Source: Stenotrophomonas maltophilia
Lineage (GTDB): Bacteria; Pseudomonadota; Gammaproteobacteria; Xanthomonadales; Xanthomonadaceae
NCBI RefSeq assembly: GCF_004920835.1
Contig: NZ_QFHO01000002.1
Span: forward strand, 266,665-330,664
Direction of reading: 5' to 3'
Length of the DNA stretch: 64,000 bases
Shown: one piece after another, positions 10,142 through 21,040 of the stretch
Layout of the letters: each line of letters starts with the position of its first letter
How positions within the stretch are numbered: the first letter of the stretch is position 1
Translations under genes and position numbers: made by a program
The notes under the pieces: model-generated
Seen by the model: only the letters and a program-made list of their open reading frames with translations
The model's database searches: none
Told to the model about the DNA's origin: nothing

Positions 10142-10603
10142 TCAGACCTCCCTGCGGATGATTGCCCGGAAGCTTCCATCCTGATTCAATCGCCGCACCG
10201 ACTCCCGGTCTCCATGGGTTGTCGCGAAGCTCGCCACGTCGGCAAGGGCGCCGAGCAGCAGGCCTTTCATCGCATCGCGATTGCCGGCCTCCAGCAGATC
10301 ATCAAGATCCTGCTGGATGAAGGCCCGGCGCAGGCCTGGCGTCGCTTCGATCCGCCAGTCGACATGGGGCGTAGGAATGCTGGAGCGGTACCTGAAAGCC
10401 GTTTCAAGATCGTCAGGCGCGAGGGGATACGCGAGCAGCTCTGGAAAGTAGAGCCCGGCATTCACATAGAAGCCCCGGCTTTCACTGGCGCGTTGGTGAT
10501 TCACGACAAGCAGGGCGTCATCCAGCAAGCGGTAGCGGGTCGTCGACGTGCCGGCAAAGCCGGTCTTCCTGGCGCACTTGCTGAAGACAGTCGAGGATTT
10601 CAT
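10142..10603 (-). CDS. DUF4304-like hypothetical protein
   Basis: A 153-residue soluble protein. The N-terminal part (FSKCARKTGFAGTSTTRYR, then VVNHQRASESRGFYVNAGLYF) resembles the DUF4304 pattern, in which a residue block after a GF-x-TRYR strand is followed by a VN-Q strand. The rest (PHVDWRIEATPGLRRAFIQQDL) is helical. Function is unknown; such proteins are common solitary accessory genes. It is a single gene on the minus strand, bracketed by two REP-derived arrays (10023-10129 and 10697-10763) that end in the same 30-bp stretch in direct orientation, which suggests it arrived as a unit. GC content is slightly lower than its neighbours. Confidence 0.65.
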   Translation of the reverse strand: MKSSTVFSKCARKTGFAGTSTTRYRLLDDALLVVNHQRASESRGFYVNAGLYFPELLAYPLAPDDLETAFRYRSSIPTPHVDWRIEATPGLRRAFIQQDLDDLLEAGNRDAMKGLLLGALADVASFATTHGDRESVRRLNQDGSFRAIIRREV

Positions 10604-10696
10604 GGGCTTTGCCTGGGCCGGAAGAGGGGCTCTCAGCCTTTAGGTGCAGCGCCTTGGGGTCAATTGGCAAACGCGACACGCGCAACGAGCGCCGCA

Positions 10697-10763
10697 GGTA
10701 GGTGCAAACCTTCCAGGTGGGTGCAAATCCTCGCCCCAGGTGGGTGCGAACCTTGGTTCGCAC
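10697..10763. repeat. Second half-REP array, upstream of the DUF4304-like gene
   Basis: Three units (10697-10715, 10716-10738, 10739-10763) of the same family and orientation as the 10023-10129 array. The last unit and its flank repeat the end of the first array almost exactly (GGTGGGTGCGAACCTTGG and the following GTTCGCACGCTTT). Confidence 0.85.
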
Positions 10764-10784
10764 GCTTTACCCATGGCTGCGGAT

Positions 10785-11366
10785 CTACCCGGCCCGCGCT
10801 CCCAGCTCCGCTGCCAGTGCCAGCCATTTGTTGCGTTGCGCCGGGCTGCTGCTGCGCACCGCCCCCAGCCGGCTGGCCCGCACCGGGCGGATGCCGCAGA
10901 ACTCCAGGATGGTGGCGCGGATCTGGGTGATGCCCGGGTCGCGGTAGATCCAGCGGTAGTACCAGGGCGGCGTGTCCAGCGTGGTGATCACGCGCGCGCT
11001 GCGCCCGGCCAGCAATCGGTCCCACCACACCGAATCGCGCCGGTAGCGGAAGGCGTACCCCGGCAACAGCACACGATCGAAAAAGCCCTTCAGCAGCGCC
11101 GGCATCGCACCCCACCAGGTGGGATAGACCAGCACCAGGTGATCGCAGGCCTCGATCGCATCGGCGGCGTCCTGCAGATCGGCTTCCAGTGGCTGGATCT
11201 GGCGATAGCCATGGCGCAGCACGGGATCGAACTCAAGGTCACCCAGTGCGATCAGTCGCACCCGATGGCCGGCGTTCTCGGCGGCGGTGGCGTAGCGCTG
11301 GGCGAGGGCGCCGCACAGGCTGTCGCGGTCGGGATGGCCCAGCAGGATCAGGATGGAGCGGGACAC
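10785..11366 (-). CDS. NAD(P)H:quinone oxidoreductase, flavodoxin-fold
   Basis: A 193-residue protein of the Flavodoxin_2 (NQO1/KefF/MdaB-like) family, which reduces quinones with an FMN or FAD cofactor. Seen directly are the N-terminal phosphate-binding segment ILILLGHPDRDSLCGAL, the conserved LVYPTWWGAMPALLKGFFDR block, and LEFCGIRP near the end. The GTG at 11366, with GAGG 5 nt before it, gives the usual family length; the longer frame to 11612 only adds sequence antisense to the MerR gene. It lies 55 bp downstream of that MerR regulator on the same strand, so it may be its target in a redox or electrophile response. Confidence 0.85.
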   Translation of the reverse strand: MSRSILILLGHPDRDSLCGALAQRYATAAENAGHRVRLIALGDLEFDPVLRHGYRQIQPLEADLQDAADAIEACDHLVLVYPTWWGAMPALLKGFFDRVLLPGYAFRYRRDSVWWDRLLAGRSARVITTLDTPPWYYRWIYRDPGITQIRATILEFCGIRPVRASRLGAVRSSSPAQRNKWLALAAELGARAG

Positions 11367-11421
11367 GGCAACCTCGGGCAATGGAAAGTGCGCGAGGGTG
11401 CGGTCTGCCCCAGGGGCAGAG

Positions 11422-11817
11422 TCAAACGCCGGTGGGGCAGCCGCTGGGTTGCAGGACGCAATCAGTGCCGCCGGAGTGCAGCCATCGCTGCAGTTCATCG
11501 CGGACCTGCCGCAGGGCAAGGTCGACCTGTTCCAGCCGCGCCCGCTCACTGGCAATGCGGGTGCGCTGCTGTTCCAGCAAGGCCAGTACCGCAGGCCAGT
11601 CGAGCCGTCCATCGCGACCCTGCAGGCCGGATATCGCGGCCAGGGTGATGCCCAGCCCCAACGCCTGGCGGATCAGTTGCACCCAGGCCACGTCCTGTTC
11701 GCTGTAGTCGCGATAGCGGTTCAGTCGTGGCACCGGCGGCAGCAGTCCGCGTGCCTCGTACAGGCGGATGGCCTTGGCGCTGGCCCCGGTCAGGCGGCTT
11801 ACCTCGGAGATGCGCAT
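11422..11817 (-). CDS. MerR-family transcriptional regulator
   Basis: A 131-residue regulator with an N-terminal winged helix-turn-helix (MRISEVSRLTGASAKAIRLYEARGLLPP), the YRDYSEQDV wing, and a long dimerisation coiled coil (LLEQQRTRIASERARLEQVDLALRQV). The C-terminus has two cysteines (CVLQPSGC) spaced seven apart, a possible sensing site, although the spacing is not that of known metal sensors. It lies 4 bp after the SDR gene and upstream of the quinone oxidoreductase, all on the minus strand. Control of these two genes is inferred from position. Confidence 0.9.
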   Translation of the reverse strand: MRISEVSRLTGASAKAIRLYEARGLLPPVPRLNRYRDYSEQDVAWVQLIRQALGLGITLAAISGLQGRDGRLDWPAVLALLEQQRTRIASERARLEQVDLALRQVRDELQRWLHSGGTDCVLQPSGCPTGV

Positions 11818-11821
11818 CGGC

Positions 11822-12583
11822 TCAGTCCCGCACCAGCCCGCCGTCCACCACCAGGTTCTGGCCGGTCACCGCGCGCGACCAGGGGCTGGCGAAGAACAGC
11901 GCCGCATCGGCGAACTCGGCCGGGGTCGTGACGCTGCGCAGTGGTGTATTGGCGGCGATGTAGTCGAATACCGCTTCGGGCGTGGCGGCGCTGGCATCGG
12001 TGGTGCGCAGCAGGCCGCCGGACATCATGTTGACGGTGATGCCGTGCGGGCCCAGGTCGCCTGCCAGGGTGCGGGTCAGCGACAGCAGCGCGGCTTTGGC
12101 GGCAGTGTAGTCGTGATAGGGCACCACCGGATTCTGGAACAGGTTGGTGCCGATGTTGATGACGCGACCGAAACGGCGCGCCTGCATCCCGGGCAGGGCG
12201 GCCTGCACGGTGTTCAGCGCACCGCGCACACTGCCTTCGAACTGTGCCTGGAAGGCCGGCCAGCCGATGTCGGCAGCGCTGTCGCGGGCGTCGCCATTGA
12301 ACGAGAAGGCGGCCAGCGCGTTGTTGACCACGGTGGTGACGCCCTGGCCGAAATGTGCCAGCGCGTGCTGCAGCATTGCATCGACCTGGGTGCGGTCGGT
12401 GACATCGGCCGGCAGCGCGATCGCCTGGCCACCCAGCTCGCTGGCCAGCGCACGTGCGACGGCCTCGCTGCGGTGATAGTTGATGATGACGCGGGCGCCC
12501 TGTGCGGCGAAGGCGCGGGCGATGTGCTGGCCAAGGCCGCGGCCGGCGCCGGTGACCAGCACCAGCTGTTCGCTGATCTGCAT
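11822..12583 (-). CDS. SDR-family oxidoreductase
   Basis: A 253-residue short-chain dehydrogenase beginning MQISEQLVLVTGAGRGLG, with the NADP-type dinucleotide fold. The active-site segment (GRVINIGTNLFQNPVVPYHDYTAAK, seen in parts) has the catalytic Tyr-Lys in YTAAKAAL; the usual Ser position is Thr in INIGTN. The C-terminal VTGQNLVVDGGLVRD is typical of FabG-like proteins. It resembles 3-oxoacyl-ACP reductase homologues, but the specific substrate is unknown. It is the first gene of the SDR-MerR-quinone reductase run and is divergent from dapB with about 90 bp between the starts. The longer frame to 12757 overlaps dapB and is not favoured. Confidence 0.85.
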   Translation of the reverse strand: MQISEQLVLVTGAGRGLGQHIARAFAAQGARVIINYHRSEAVARALASELGGQAIALPADVTDRTQVDAMLQHALAHFGQGVTTVVNNALAAFSFNGDARDSAADIGWPAFQAQFEGSVRGALNTVQAALPGMQARRFGRVINIGTNLFQNPVVPYHDYTAAKAALLSLTRTLAGDLGPHGITVNMMSGGLLRTTDASAATPEAVFDYIAANTPLRSVTTPAEFADAALFFASPWSRAVTGQNLVVDGGLVRD

Positions 12584-12673
12584 GGTGGAACTGCCATCCA
12601 TTGCATGAAAGGGCATGCAGCGTAGCAGCGATGGCGCTTGCCGGAGCAGGCGTGCTGCCGCTAGCCTGCAGGC

Positions 12674-13393
12674 ATGAACCAGACTCCCCTGCGATTGCTC
12701 ATTCACGGCGCCTCCGGGCGCATGGGCCAGGCCCTGCTGCGACTGGCCGCCGAACATCCCGAAACCCTGCAGATCGTGGCCGCGGTGACCGGCCGTGCAC
12801 CGGCCCAGCGCGTGGTCGACGGCGTCCCGTTCTTTGCTGCCAGCGAGCTGCCCGGTGCGCCGGCGTTCGACGTAGCGATCGACTTCAGCCTGCCGGAGGG
12901 CTTCGACCAGCTGCTGGCGCTGTGCGTGGAGCGGGGTGCGGGCCTGGTTTCAGGCACCACCGGCATCTCCAGCAGCCAGCGCCAGGCGCTGGAAGCCGCG
13001 GCAACGACCATCCCGCTGGTCTGGGCCTCCAACTTCAGCCTGGGCGTGGCGGTGCTGGACGAGCTGGTCGAGCGCGCCGCGCAGGCGCTGGCTGGCTGGG
13101 ACTGCGATGTGGTCGAATCGCACCACACCCAGAAGAAGGACGCGCCGTCGGGCACCGCGCTGACCCTGGGGGCGGCCGCGCAGCGGGGTGGGGCGGAGCC
13201 GCATTACGCCAGCCTGCGTGCCGGCGACATCGTGGGCGAGCATCTGGTGCAGTTCACCGGGCTGGGCGAGCGCATCGAGCTGGTGCACCGGGCCACCAAC
13301 CGCGACATCTTTGCCCGCGGCGCGCTGTTCGCCGCCCGCCAGCTGCAGGGACGGGCCCCGGGCAGCTATCGGGTGCGGGACCTGCTGCAGTAA
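12674..13393 (+). CDS. dapB: 4-hydroxy-tetrahydrodipicolinate reductase
   Basis: A 239-residue DapB that reduces the dihydrodipicolinate precursor with NAD(P)H in lysine and diaminopimelate synthesis. Visible motifs are the N-terminal GASGRMG dinucleotide loop, SGTTGISSSQ, and the substrate-binding signature SHHTQKKDAPSGTA with its catalytic His-His and Lys. It is slightly shorter than E. coli DapB (273). It precedes the carAB operon, separated by a gap with a large hairpin, so it is probably terminated separately. Confidence 0.94.
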   Translation: MNQTPLRLLIHGASGRMGQALLRLAAEHPETLQIVAAVTGRAPAQRVVDGVPFFAASELPGAPAFDVAIDFSLPEGFDQLLALCVERGAGLVSGTTGISSSQRQALEAAATTIPLVWASNFSLGVAVLDELVERAAQALAGWDCDVVESHHTQKKDAPSGTALTLGAAAQRGGAEPHYASLRAGDIVGEHLVQFTGLGERIELVHRATNRDIFARGALFAARQLQGRAPGSYRVRDLLQ

Positions 13394-13408
13394 GGCGGGC
13401 TGATTCCG

Positions 13409-13501
13409 GGGGTCGGATCCCTTTCCAGTGGAAAGGGCTCTGCCCCCACCCGAGGGCGCCTGGGGTCAGAGCCTTTCCCATCCGGGAAAGGATCCGACCC
13501 C
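13409..13501. repeat. Compound inverted repeat of the GGGGTCRGATCC family
   Basis: A 93-bp structure after dapB. Outer arms GGGGTCGGATCC (13409-13420) and GGATCCGACCCC (13490-13501) are perfectly complementary. Within are two small hairpins (CCTTTCC-AGT-GGAAAGG and CTTTCCC-ATCC-GGGAAAG) and a second inner pair around GGCTCTG/CAGAGCC. It can fold as two hairpins or one long cruciform. The same arm motif recurs at 30910-30949. It probably ends dapB transcription. Confidence 0.8.
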
Positions 13502-13595
13502 GCCTCCGGCCCGCATACGCCGCCGGATTGAAATGAATACGCAATCGCCTGTTCATGAAGCGCGATAACCGCTGGCGCGCGGGCCCCGGCACCGC

Positions 13596-13660
13596 TACAA
13601 TTCGCACTCGCCGAATCACGAAAGCCGGACCGGTCCCAGACCGTACGTCCGCGCTTTTTT
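13596..13660 (+). promoter_or_regulatory. carA promoter -10 and leader terminator-like hairpin
   Basis: A TACAAT hexamer at 13596-13601 is a good -10 candidate. About 25 nt further is a stem of two 5-bp helices (CGGAC 13626-13630 with GTCCG 13647-13651, and CGGTC 13631-13635 with GACCG 13639-13643, loop CCA) followed by CGC and six T residues (13655-13660). This has the shape of an intrinsic terminator 70 nt before the carA start, so transcription attenuation of carAB is possible. No -35 match is obvious. Confidence 0.45.
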
Positions 13661-13728
13661 GCAACCGGATTTCCGTGAAGCGCAGGCGTGACTTCGGCAG
13701 CCCCCTCGGTAGCCAAAGTGAGATTCCC

Positions 13729-14856
13729 GTGACCCAAGCCGCAATCCTCGTCCTCGAAGACGGCACCGTATTCGAGGGCGAATCCGTAGGCGCGCCCGGC
13801 CTGTCCGTCGGTGAGGTGGTGTTCAACACCGCCATGACCGGCTACCAGGAAGTGTTGACCGACCCGTCCTACGCCCGGCAGATGGTCACGCTGACCTATC
13901 CGCACATCGGTAACACCGGCATGACCGACCAGGACGATGAAGCGTCCAAGGTGTGGTCGGCCGGCCTGATCGTGCGCGATGTACCGCGCCGCCCCAGCAA
14001 CTGGCGCAGCCAGGTGTCGCTGCAGGACTGGCTGATCCAGCGTGGCGTGGTCGCCATCGCCGGCATCGACACCCGCAAGCTGACCCGCATCCTGCGCGAG
14101 AAGGGCGCGCAGAACGGTGCGCTGATGGCCGGTGACATCGACGTGGAAAAGGCACTGGAAGCCGCCCGCAAGTTCCCGGGGCTGAAGGGTATGGATCTGG
14201 CCAAGGTCGTCACTACCGAGAAGACCTACGTCTGGACCGAGGGCCAGCTGGACCTGGATGCCAACGCCTTTGTCAGCGTGCCGGCCAAGCACAAGGTGGT
14301 GGCCTACGACTTCGGCGTGAAGACCAATATCCTGCGCATGCTGGCCGAGCGCGGCTGCGAGGTCACCGTGGTGCCGGCGCAGACCCCGGCCGCCGAAGTG
14401 CTGGCGCTGAAGCCGGACGGCGTGTTCCTGTCCAACGGCCCGGGTGACCCGGAACCGTGCGACTACGCCATCGAAGCGATCAAGACCTTCATCGAGCAGA
14501 AGATCCCGACCTTCGGCATCTGCCTGGGCCATCAGCTGCTGGGCCTGGCCTCGGGCGCGAAGACCATCAAGATGGGCCACGGCCACCATGGCGCCAACCA
14601 CCCGGTGCAGGACCTGGACAGCGGCCGCGTGATGATCACCTCGCAGAACCACGGCTTTGCGGTCGACGAAGCGACCCTGCCGGCGACCCTGCGCGTGACC
14701 CACCGTTCGCTGTTCGATGGCACCAACCAGGGCATCGCCCGCACCGACGTGCCGGCGTTCTCGTTCCAGGGCCACCCGGAAGCGTCGCCGGGCCCGCACG
14801 ATGTCGGCCCGTTGTTCGACCGTTTCGTGGTGCTGATGGAGCAGGCCAAGGCGTGA
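13729..14856 (+). CDS. carA: Carbamoyl-phosphate synthase small (glutaminase) subunit
   Basis: A 375-residue glutamine amidotransferase subunit that supplies ammonia to CarB for arginine and pyrimidine synthesis. The start was set at GTG 13729 ([13 protein letters not shown]), which gives the family length; the frame is open further upstream but that stretch covers the leader hairpin. The catalytic Cys is in [13 protein letters not shown] and the His-Glu pair in [13 protein letters not shown]; the N-terminal domain shows [16 protein letters not shown]. carB follows after 149 bp. A terminator-like hairpin in the leader suggests attenuation. Confidence 0.95.
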   Translation: MTQAAILVLEDGTVFEGESVGAPGLSVGEVVFNTAMTGYQEVLTDPSYARQMVTLTYPHIGNTGMTDQDDEASKVWSAGLIVRDVPRRPSNWRSQVSLQDWLIQRGVVAIAGIDTRKLTRILREKGAQNGALMAGDIDVEKALEAARKFPGLKGMDLAKVVTTEKTYVWTEGQLDLDANAFVSVPAKHKVVAYDFGVKTNILRMLAERGCEVTVVPAQTPAAEVLALKPDGVFLSNGPGDPEPCDYAIEAIKTFIEQKIPTFGICLGHQLLGLASGAKTIKMGHGHHGANHPVQDLDSGRVMITSQNHGFAVDEATLPATLRVTHRSLFDGTNQGIARTDVPAFSFQGHPEASPGPHDVGPLFDRFVVLMEQAKA

Positions 14857-15005
14857 TCAGTACGCCGCCGGCCCCCCGGTGGCGTCGCGATGGACCGTAA
14901 GCCCCCGCATCGCTGCTGCCCCTGGCGCGGCGCTGCGGATCAAGATTCCTGATCGACAGCGTGCGATCACCCCCCTTGTCACGCTGTACTGACTTAGAGA
15001 AGAAA

Positions 15006-18244
<3,239 letters not shown>

Positions 18245-18248
<4 letters not shown>

Positions 18249-18721
18249 GAGCCCCCATCACCATGAAGGGCGCGCAGAAGCTGCGCGACGAACTGGATCA
18301 CCTGAAGTCGGTCAAGCGCCCGAAGGTGATCGCCGCGATCGCCGAAGCCCGTGAGCATGGCGACCTGAAGGAGAACGCCGAGTACCACGCCGCGCGCGAG
18401 GAACAGGGCTTCATCGAAGGCCGCATCAAGCAGCTGGAAGGCGAGCTGTCGCATGCCGAGATCATCGACGTGAGCAAGCTCAATGCCGGCTCCAAGGTGG
18501 TGTTCGGCGCCAGCGTGACGCTGGCTGACGTGGAAACCGACGAAGAACGGAAGTACCAGATCGTTGGCGACCTCGAGGCGGACATCAAGCAGGGCCTGAT
18601 CGCGATTTCCTCGCCGGTGGCGCGCGCGATGATCGGCAAGCTGGAAGGCGATTCGATCGTGATCGACGCCCCGGCAGGCCAGCGCGAGTACGAGATCGTC
18701 AGCGTCAGCTACCTGGACTGA
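18245..18721 (+). CDS. greA: Transcription elongation factor GreA
   Basis: A 158-residue GreA that rescues backtracked RNA polymerase by stimulating transcript cleavage. It begins [17 protein letters not shown], contains the coiled-coil tip motif [16 protein letters not shown] with the acidic residues that enter the polymerase channel, and has the C-terminal FKBP-like domain ([13 protein letters not shown] strand, [15 protein letters not shown]). Its ATG overlaps the carB stop (ATGA), giving a carA-carB-greA operon continuing into the rpfE-like gene 4 bp downstream. Confidence 0.95.
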
Positions 18722-18725
18722 CCAG

Positions 18726-19646
18726 GTGGCGACGGCGACCCTGCTGTTGCCCGCGCGCAGCCGCTTTGCGGCGGCTGCGCTGCCCGATGACGTGGCCCGT
18801 GCCCTGGGTCGCGCCAACGCCTCGCAGCATGAGGCGGGCGAGCGCGCGCAGCTGACGCGCCATTTCATGGTCGCCGCGTCGCATTGGCCGGTGGCCGCAT
18901 TGACCCGCCAGCGTGACGTCGGTGATGCCGCTGGCGCCAGCTGGCTGCGTGCCGATCCGGCCTGCATGGTGCCGGACATGCACGGTGCGCGGATGATGGC
19001 ATATGGCGAAACGCTGCGGCCGACGCTGGCAGACTGCCTGGCACTGCTGCCGGTACTGCAGCCGTTGTTCGCCGACGCCGGGTTCGCGCTGGATGCACCG
19101 GACCCTTCGCGCTGGTACCTGCGGCTTCCGATCGACAGCGAGCTGCCGGACTTCGACAGTCCGGACGAGGTGCTCGGCGATGACCTGTTCGCGCACCTGC
19201 CCGAAGGCGAGGTCGGCCGCCGCTGGCGTGCATTGATGACCGAGGCGCAGGTGCTGCTGCACAACCATTCCTGGAACCAGCAACGTGCGGCCCAGGGGCA
19301 ACAGCCGATCAATTCACTGTGGTTCTGGGGCGGCGGCGTGATGCCGGTGTCGGTCAACACACCGCACGCGCAGGTGCGCAGCCGCGATGCATTGCTGCAG
19401 GGTCTTGCGCTGGCAGCGGGTGTGGCGGTGGATGGCGATCAGTCCGTGGATGCGCTGGTCGATCTGCGCCAGCTGCGATCACTGCAGCAACTGGGCAACG
19501 ACGCGATCCGGCCACTGCTGGCCGCGTTGAAGCGCGGCGAGCTGCAGCGGCTGGTACTGGATTTCGAGGATGGCATGCAGTTCCAGCTGGACCGCGGGCA
19601 ACGCTGGCAGTTCTGGAAGAAGCCGCGCCAGCTTCACGACGCCTGA
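18726..19646 (+). CDS. rpfE: RpfE-like protein (annotated elsewhere as phosphoglycerate mutase-related)
   Basis: A 306-residue protein with a GTG start 4 bp after greA. It lacks a signal peptide or membrane segment. Distinct blocks are MATATLLLPARSRF, DPACMVPDMHGARMMAYG, RWYLRLPIDSELPDF and NSLWFWGGGVMP. That last block and the overall architecture match the Xanthomonas protein called RpfE, which lies in the same rpf neighbourhood beside recJ; similar sequences are often annotated as bisphosphoglycerate-independent phosphoglycerate mutase homologues. RpfE was linked genetically to extracellular enzyme and polysaccharide production in Xanthomonas, but its biochemistry is unclear. The assignment rests on remembered similarity and synteny. 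Confidence 0.7.
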   Translation: MATATLLLPARSRFAAAALPDDVARALGRANASQHEAGERAQLTRHFMVAASHWPVAALTRQRDVGDAAGASWLRADPACMVPDMHGARMMAYGETLRPTLADCLALLPVLQPLFADAGFALDAPDPSRWYLRLPIDSELPDFDSPDEVLGDDLFAHLPEGEVGRRWRALMTEAQVLLHNHSWNQQRAAQGQQPINSLWFWGGGVMPVSVNTPHAQVRSRDALLQGLALAAGVAVDGDQSVDALVDLRQLRSLQQLGNDAIRPLLAALKRGELQRLVLDFEDGMQFQLDRGQRWQFWKKPRQLHDA

Positions 19647-19693
19647 GGCAATCTGCGCACGCAGGCCATGCCTGGCGGAATCCGGTGATTGTG

Positions 19694-19716
19694 GTAGCGC
19701 CGGGCCATAGCCGGGG
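19694..19716. repeat. Degenerate SMAG REP element
   Basis: GTAGCGCCGGGCCATAGCCGGGG keeps the GTAG head and most of a stem (CCGGGC / GCCGGG with mismatches) but not the closing arm. It lies in the 228-bp gap between the convergent rpfE and DUF1176 genes, where nothing else was recognised. Confidence 0.6.
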
Positions 19717-19874
19717 TGAGCTTTGCATGCTCCGTGGCTGACTCAAGTGCCCCGATGCTGCCCACGCGTTTTCCGTCCAGATGCGCCAACCGGAACCGTG
19801 GCCCAGGCAGGCGAAGACATCGCCAGCAATCCCAGCAGGAACATCGGCAATTGCGGCAGAGCTGGGCAGCGCAT

Positions 19875-20918
19875 TCAACGAACCTCGCTGACCAGGGTCG
19901 GCAGCATCCAGTGTCCGCCCGGCATGCCACGGCACAGCCCGGTGCTGAAAGCACTGCTTGGCTGGAATCGGCGGCCATCCCATGTCCAGTCCGAGCCGGA
20001 GACGCAGTCGCCGATGCCTCTGCCTTTGGAGCGTGCGTACAGCGTGCGCTCGAAGTGCGAAAAGCCCTCCGCTTCGAGCGTGACCGTCTGCGGGGCGAAC
20101 GGAGGGCGATCACGCGCGATCCAGAAACCATTGCTGTAGTTGTATGCACCCATCTGGCACAGCGCCTGCACCAGTACATGGCTGTCGTCCAGCCGCTCGA
20201 TCACCATTTCCGGGGTGCCCTTGTACTCGATCAGACGCGGACAGTCGTCACCGTCGTCGAGCGTGGCAATCAGCGCGTCGCGCAGCGCTTCGCTGCTACC
20301 CAGTTTGCTGTCTCCGGGGCGAGTGGCCACCAGCGTGGCGCGCATGATCACGGGCCTGGTCTGCGCAGCCGGCACACTCGCTTCAGCACGCGTGCCACGC
20401 CGTATCAGGGCGCCGGGCGTACCAAGGCGCCCTTGTACTTCGTCCATCTTCAACAGCACGGCGGCGGCACCACGATCGGAAATCGGCCAGCGCGTGGCCC
20501 TGCTGTCGATCACCTCGATGCGCGCCTTGCCGGGCAGAGCGGCGAGCAGCGCATCAACCTGCGCCGGCCGCAGCGTCACGGATTCGTCGGCACCGGTGTC
20601 CTGCACGGACCCCAGATCACGGCCGTTCACCTGCAGGCGCATCACGCCTTCGGGCATGGCACTTTCGCCATCCTCGCCCACGCGCAGCCGCGCCTTCACG
20701 GTTGTGCCGGGGCCGCCGGCTCGTTCCAGCATCAGGCCCAGCGAGCTGTCTGCGCTCTCCGGGCCATAACCGGCGGCGCGGCAGGTGCCGGTGTTGTCGC
20801 AGGCCAGGAACCAGTCGTGATGCACGAACTCGATGCCGGGTTCCAGTGGCGTATTTCCGGCATGGCCGGCGAGCGGAAGCAACAGGCCGACAATCAGTGC
20901 GGACAGCAGGCGGTACAT
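19875..20918 (-). CDS. DUF1176 family secreted protein, paralogue 1
   Basis: A 347-residue protein with a cleavable signal peptide (MYRLLSALIVGLLLPLAGHA). The mature part opens with HHDWFLACDNTGTCRAAGY, the DUF1176 hallmark with two Cys near the N-terminus, and ends CRGMPGGHWMLPTLVSEVR. Several further cysteines suggest periplasmic disulfides. Function is unknown for the family. It is the closest relative in the window of the gene at 22884-23933, sharing blocks such as GAAAVLLK-D-QGRLGTPGA and TWDG. The two flank recJ on the opposite strand. ATG 20918 was chosen because it starts a clean signal peptide; ATG 20930 would add four residues. Confidence 0.82.
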   Translation of the reverse strand: MYRLLSALIVGLLLPLAGHAGNTPLEPGIEFVHHDWFLACDNTGTCRAAGYGPESADSSLGLMLERAGGPGTTVKARLRVGEDGESAMPEGVMRLQVNGRDLGSVQDTGADESVTLRPAQVDALLAALPGKARIEVIDSRATRWPISDRGAAAVLLKMDEVQGRLGTPGALIRRGTRAEASVPAAQTRPVIMRATLVATRPGDSKLGSSEALRDALIATLDDGDDCPRLIEYKGTPEMVIERLDDSHVLVQALCQMGAYNYSNGFWIARDRPPFAPQTVTLEAEGFSHFERTLYARSKGRGIGDCVSGSDWTWDGRRFQPSSAFSTGLCRGMPGGHWMLPTLVSEVR

Positions 20919-21040
20919 GGCGAATTCCATTTCAGAAGCGGACAAGCATGGGTGATCACCGCGCCTGCGCCAAGCCCGGGAAGAGCCTGGCAAGCCGGGC
21001 GGGGTATCATGCGCGGGTCTTCCGTAACCCGGCGATGCCG

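Noticed and set aside
13555..13728. Arg-rich N-terminal extension of CarA or a leader peptide
   Set aside because: It covers the hairpin and T run, has no own stop, and the GTG at 13729 gives the family length.
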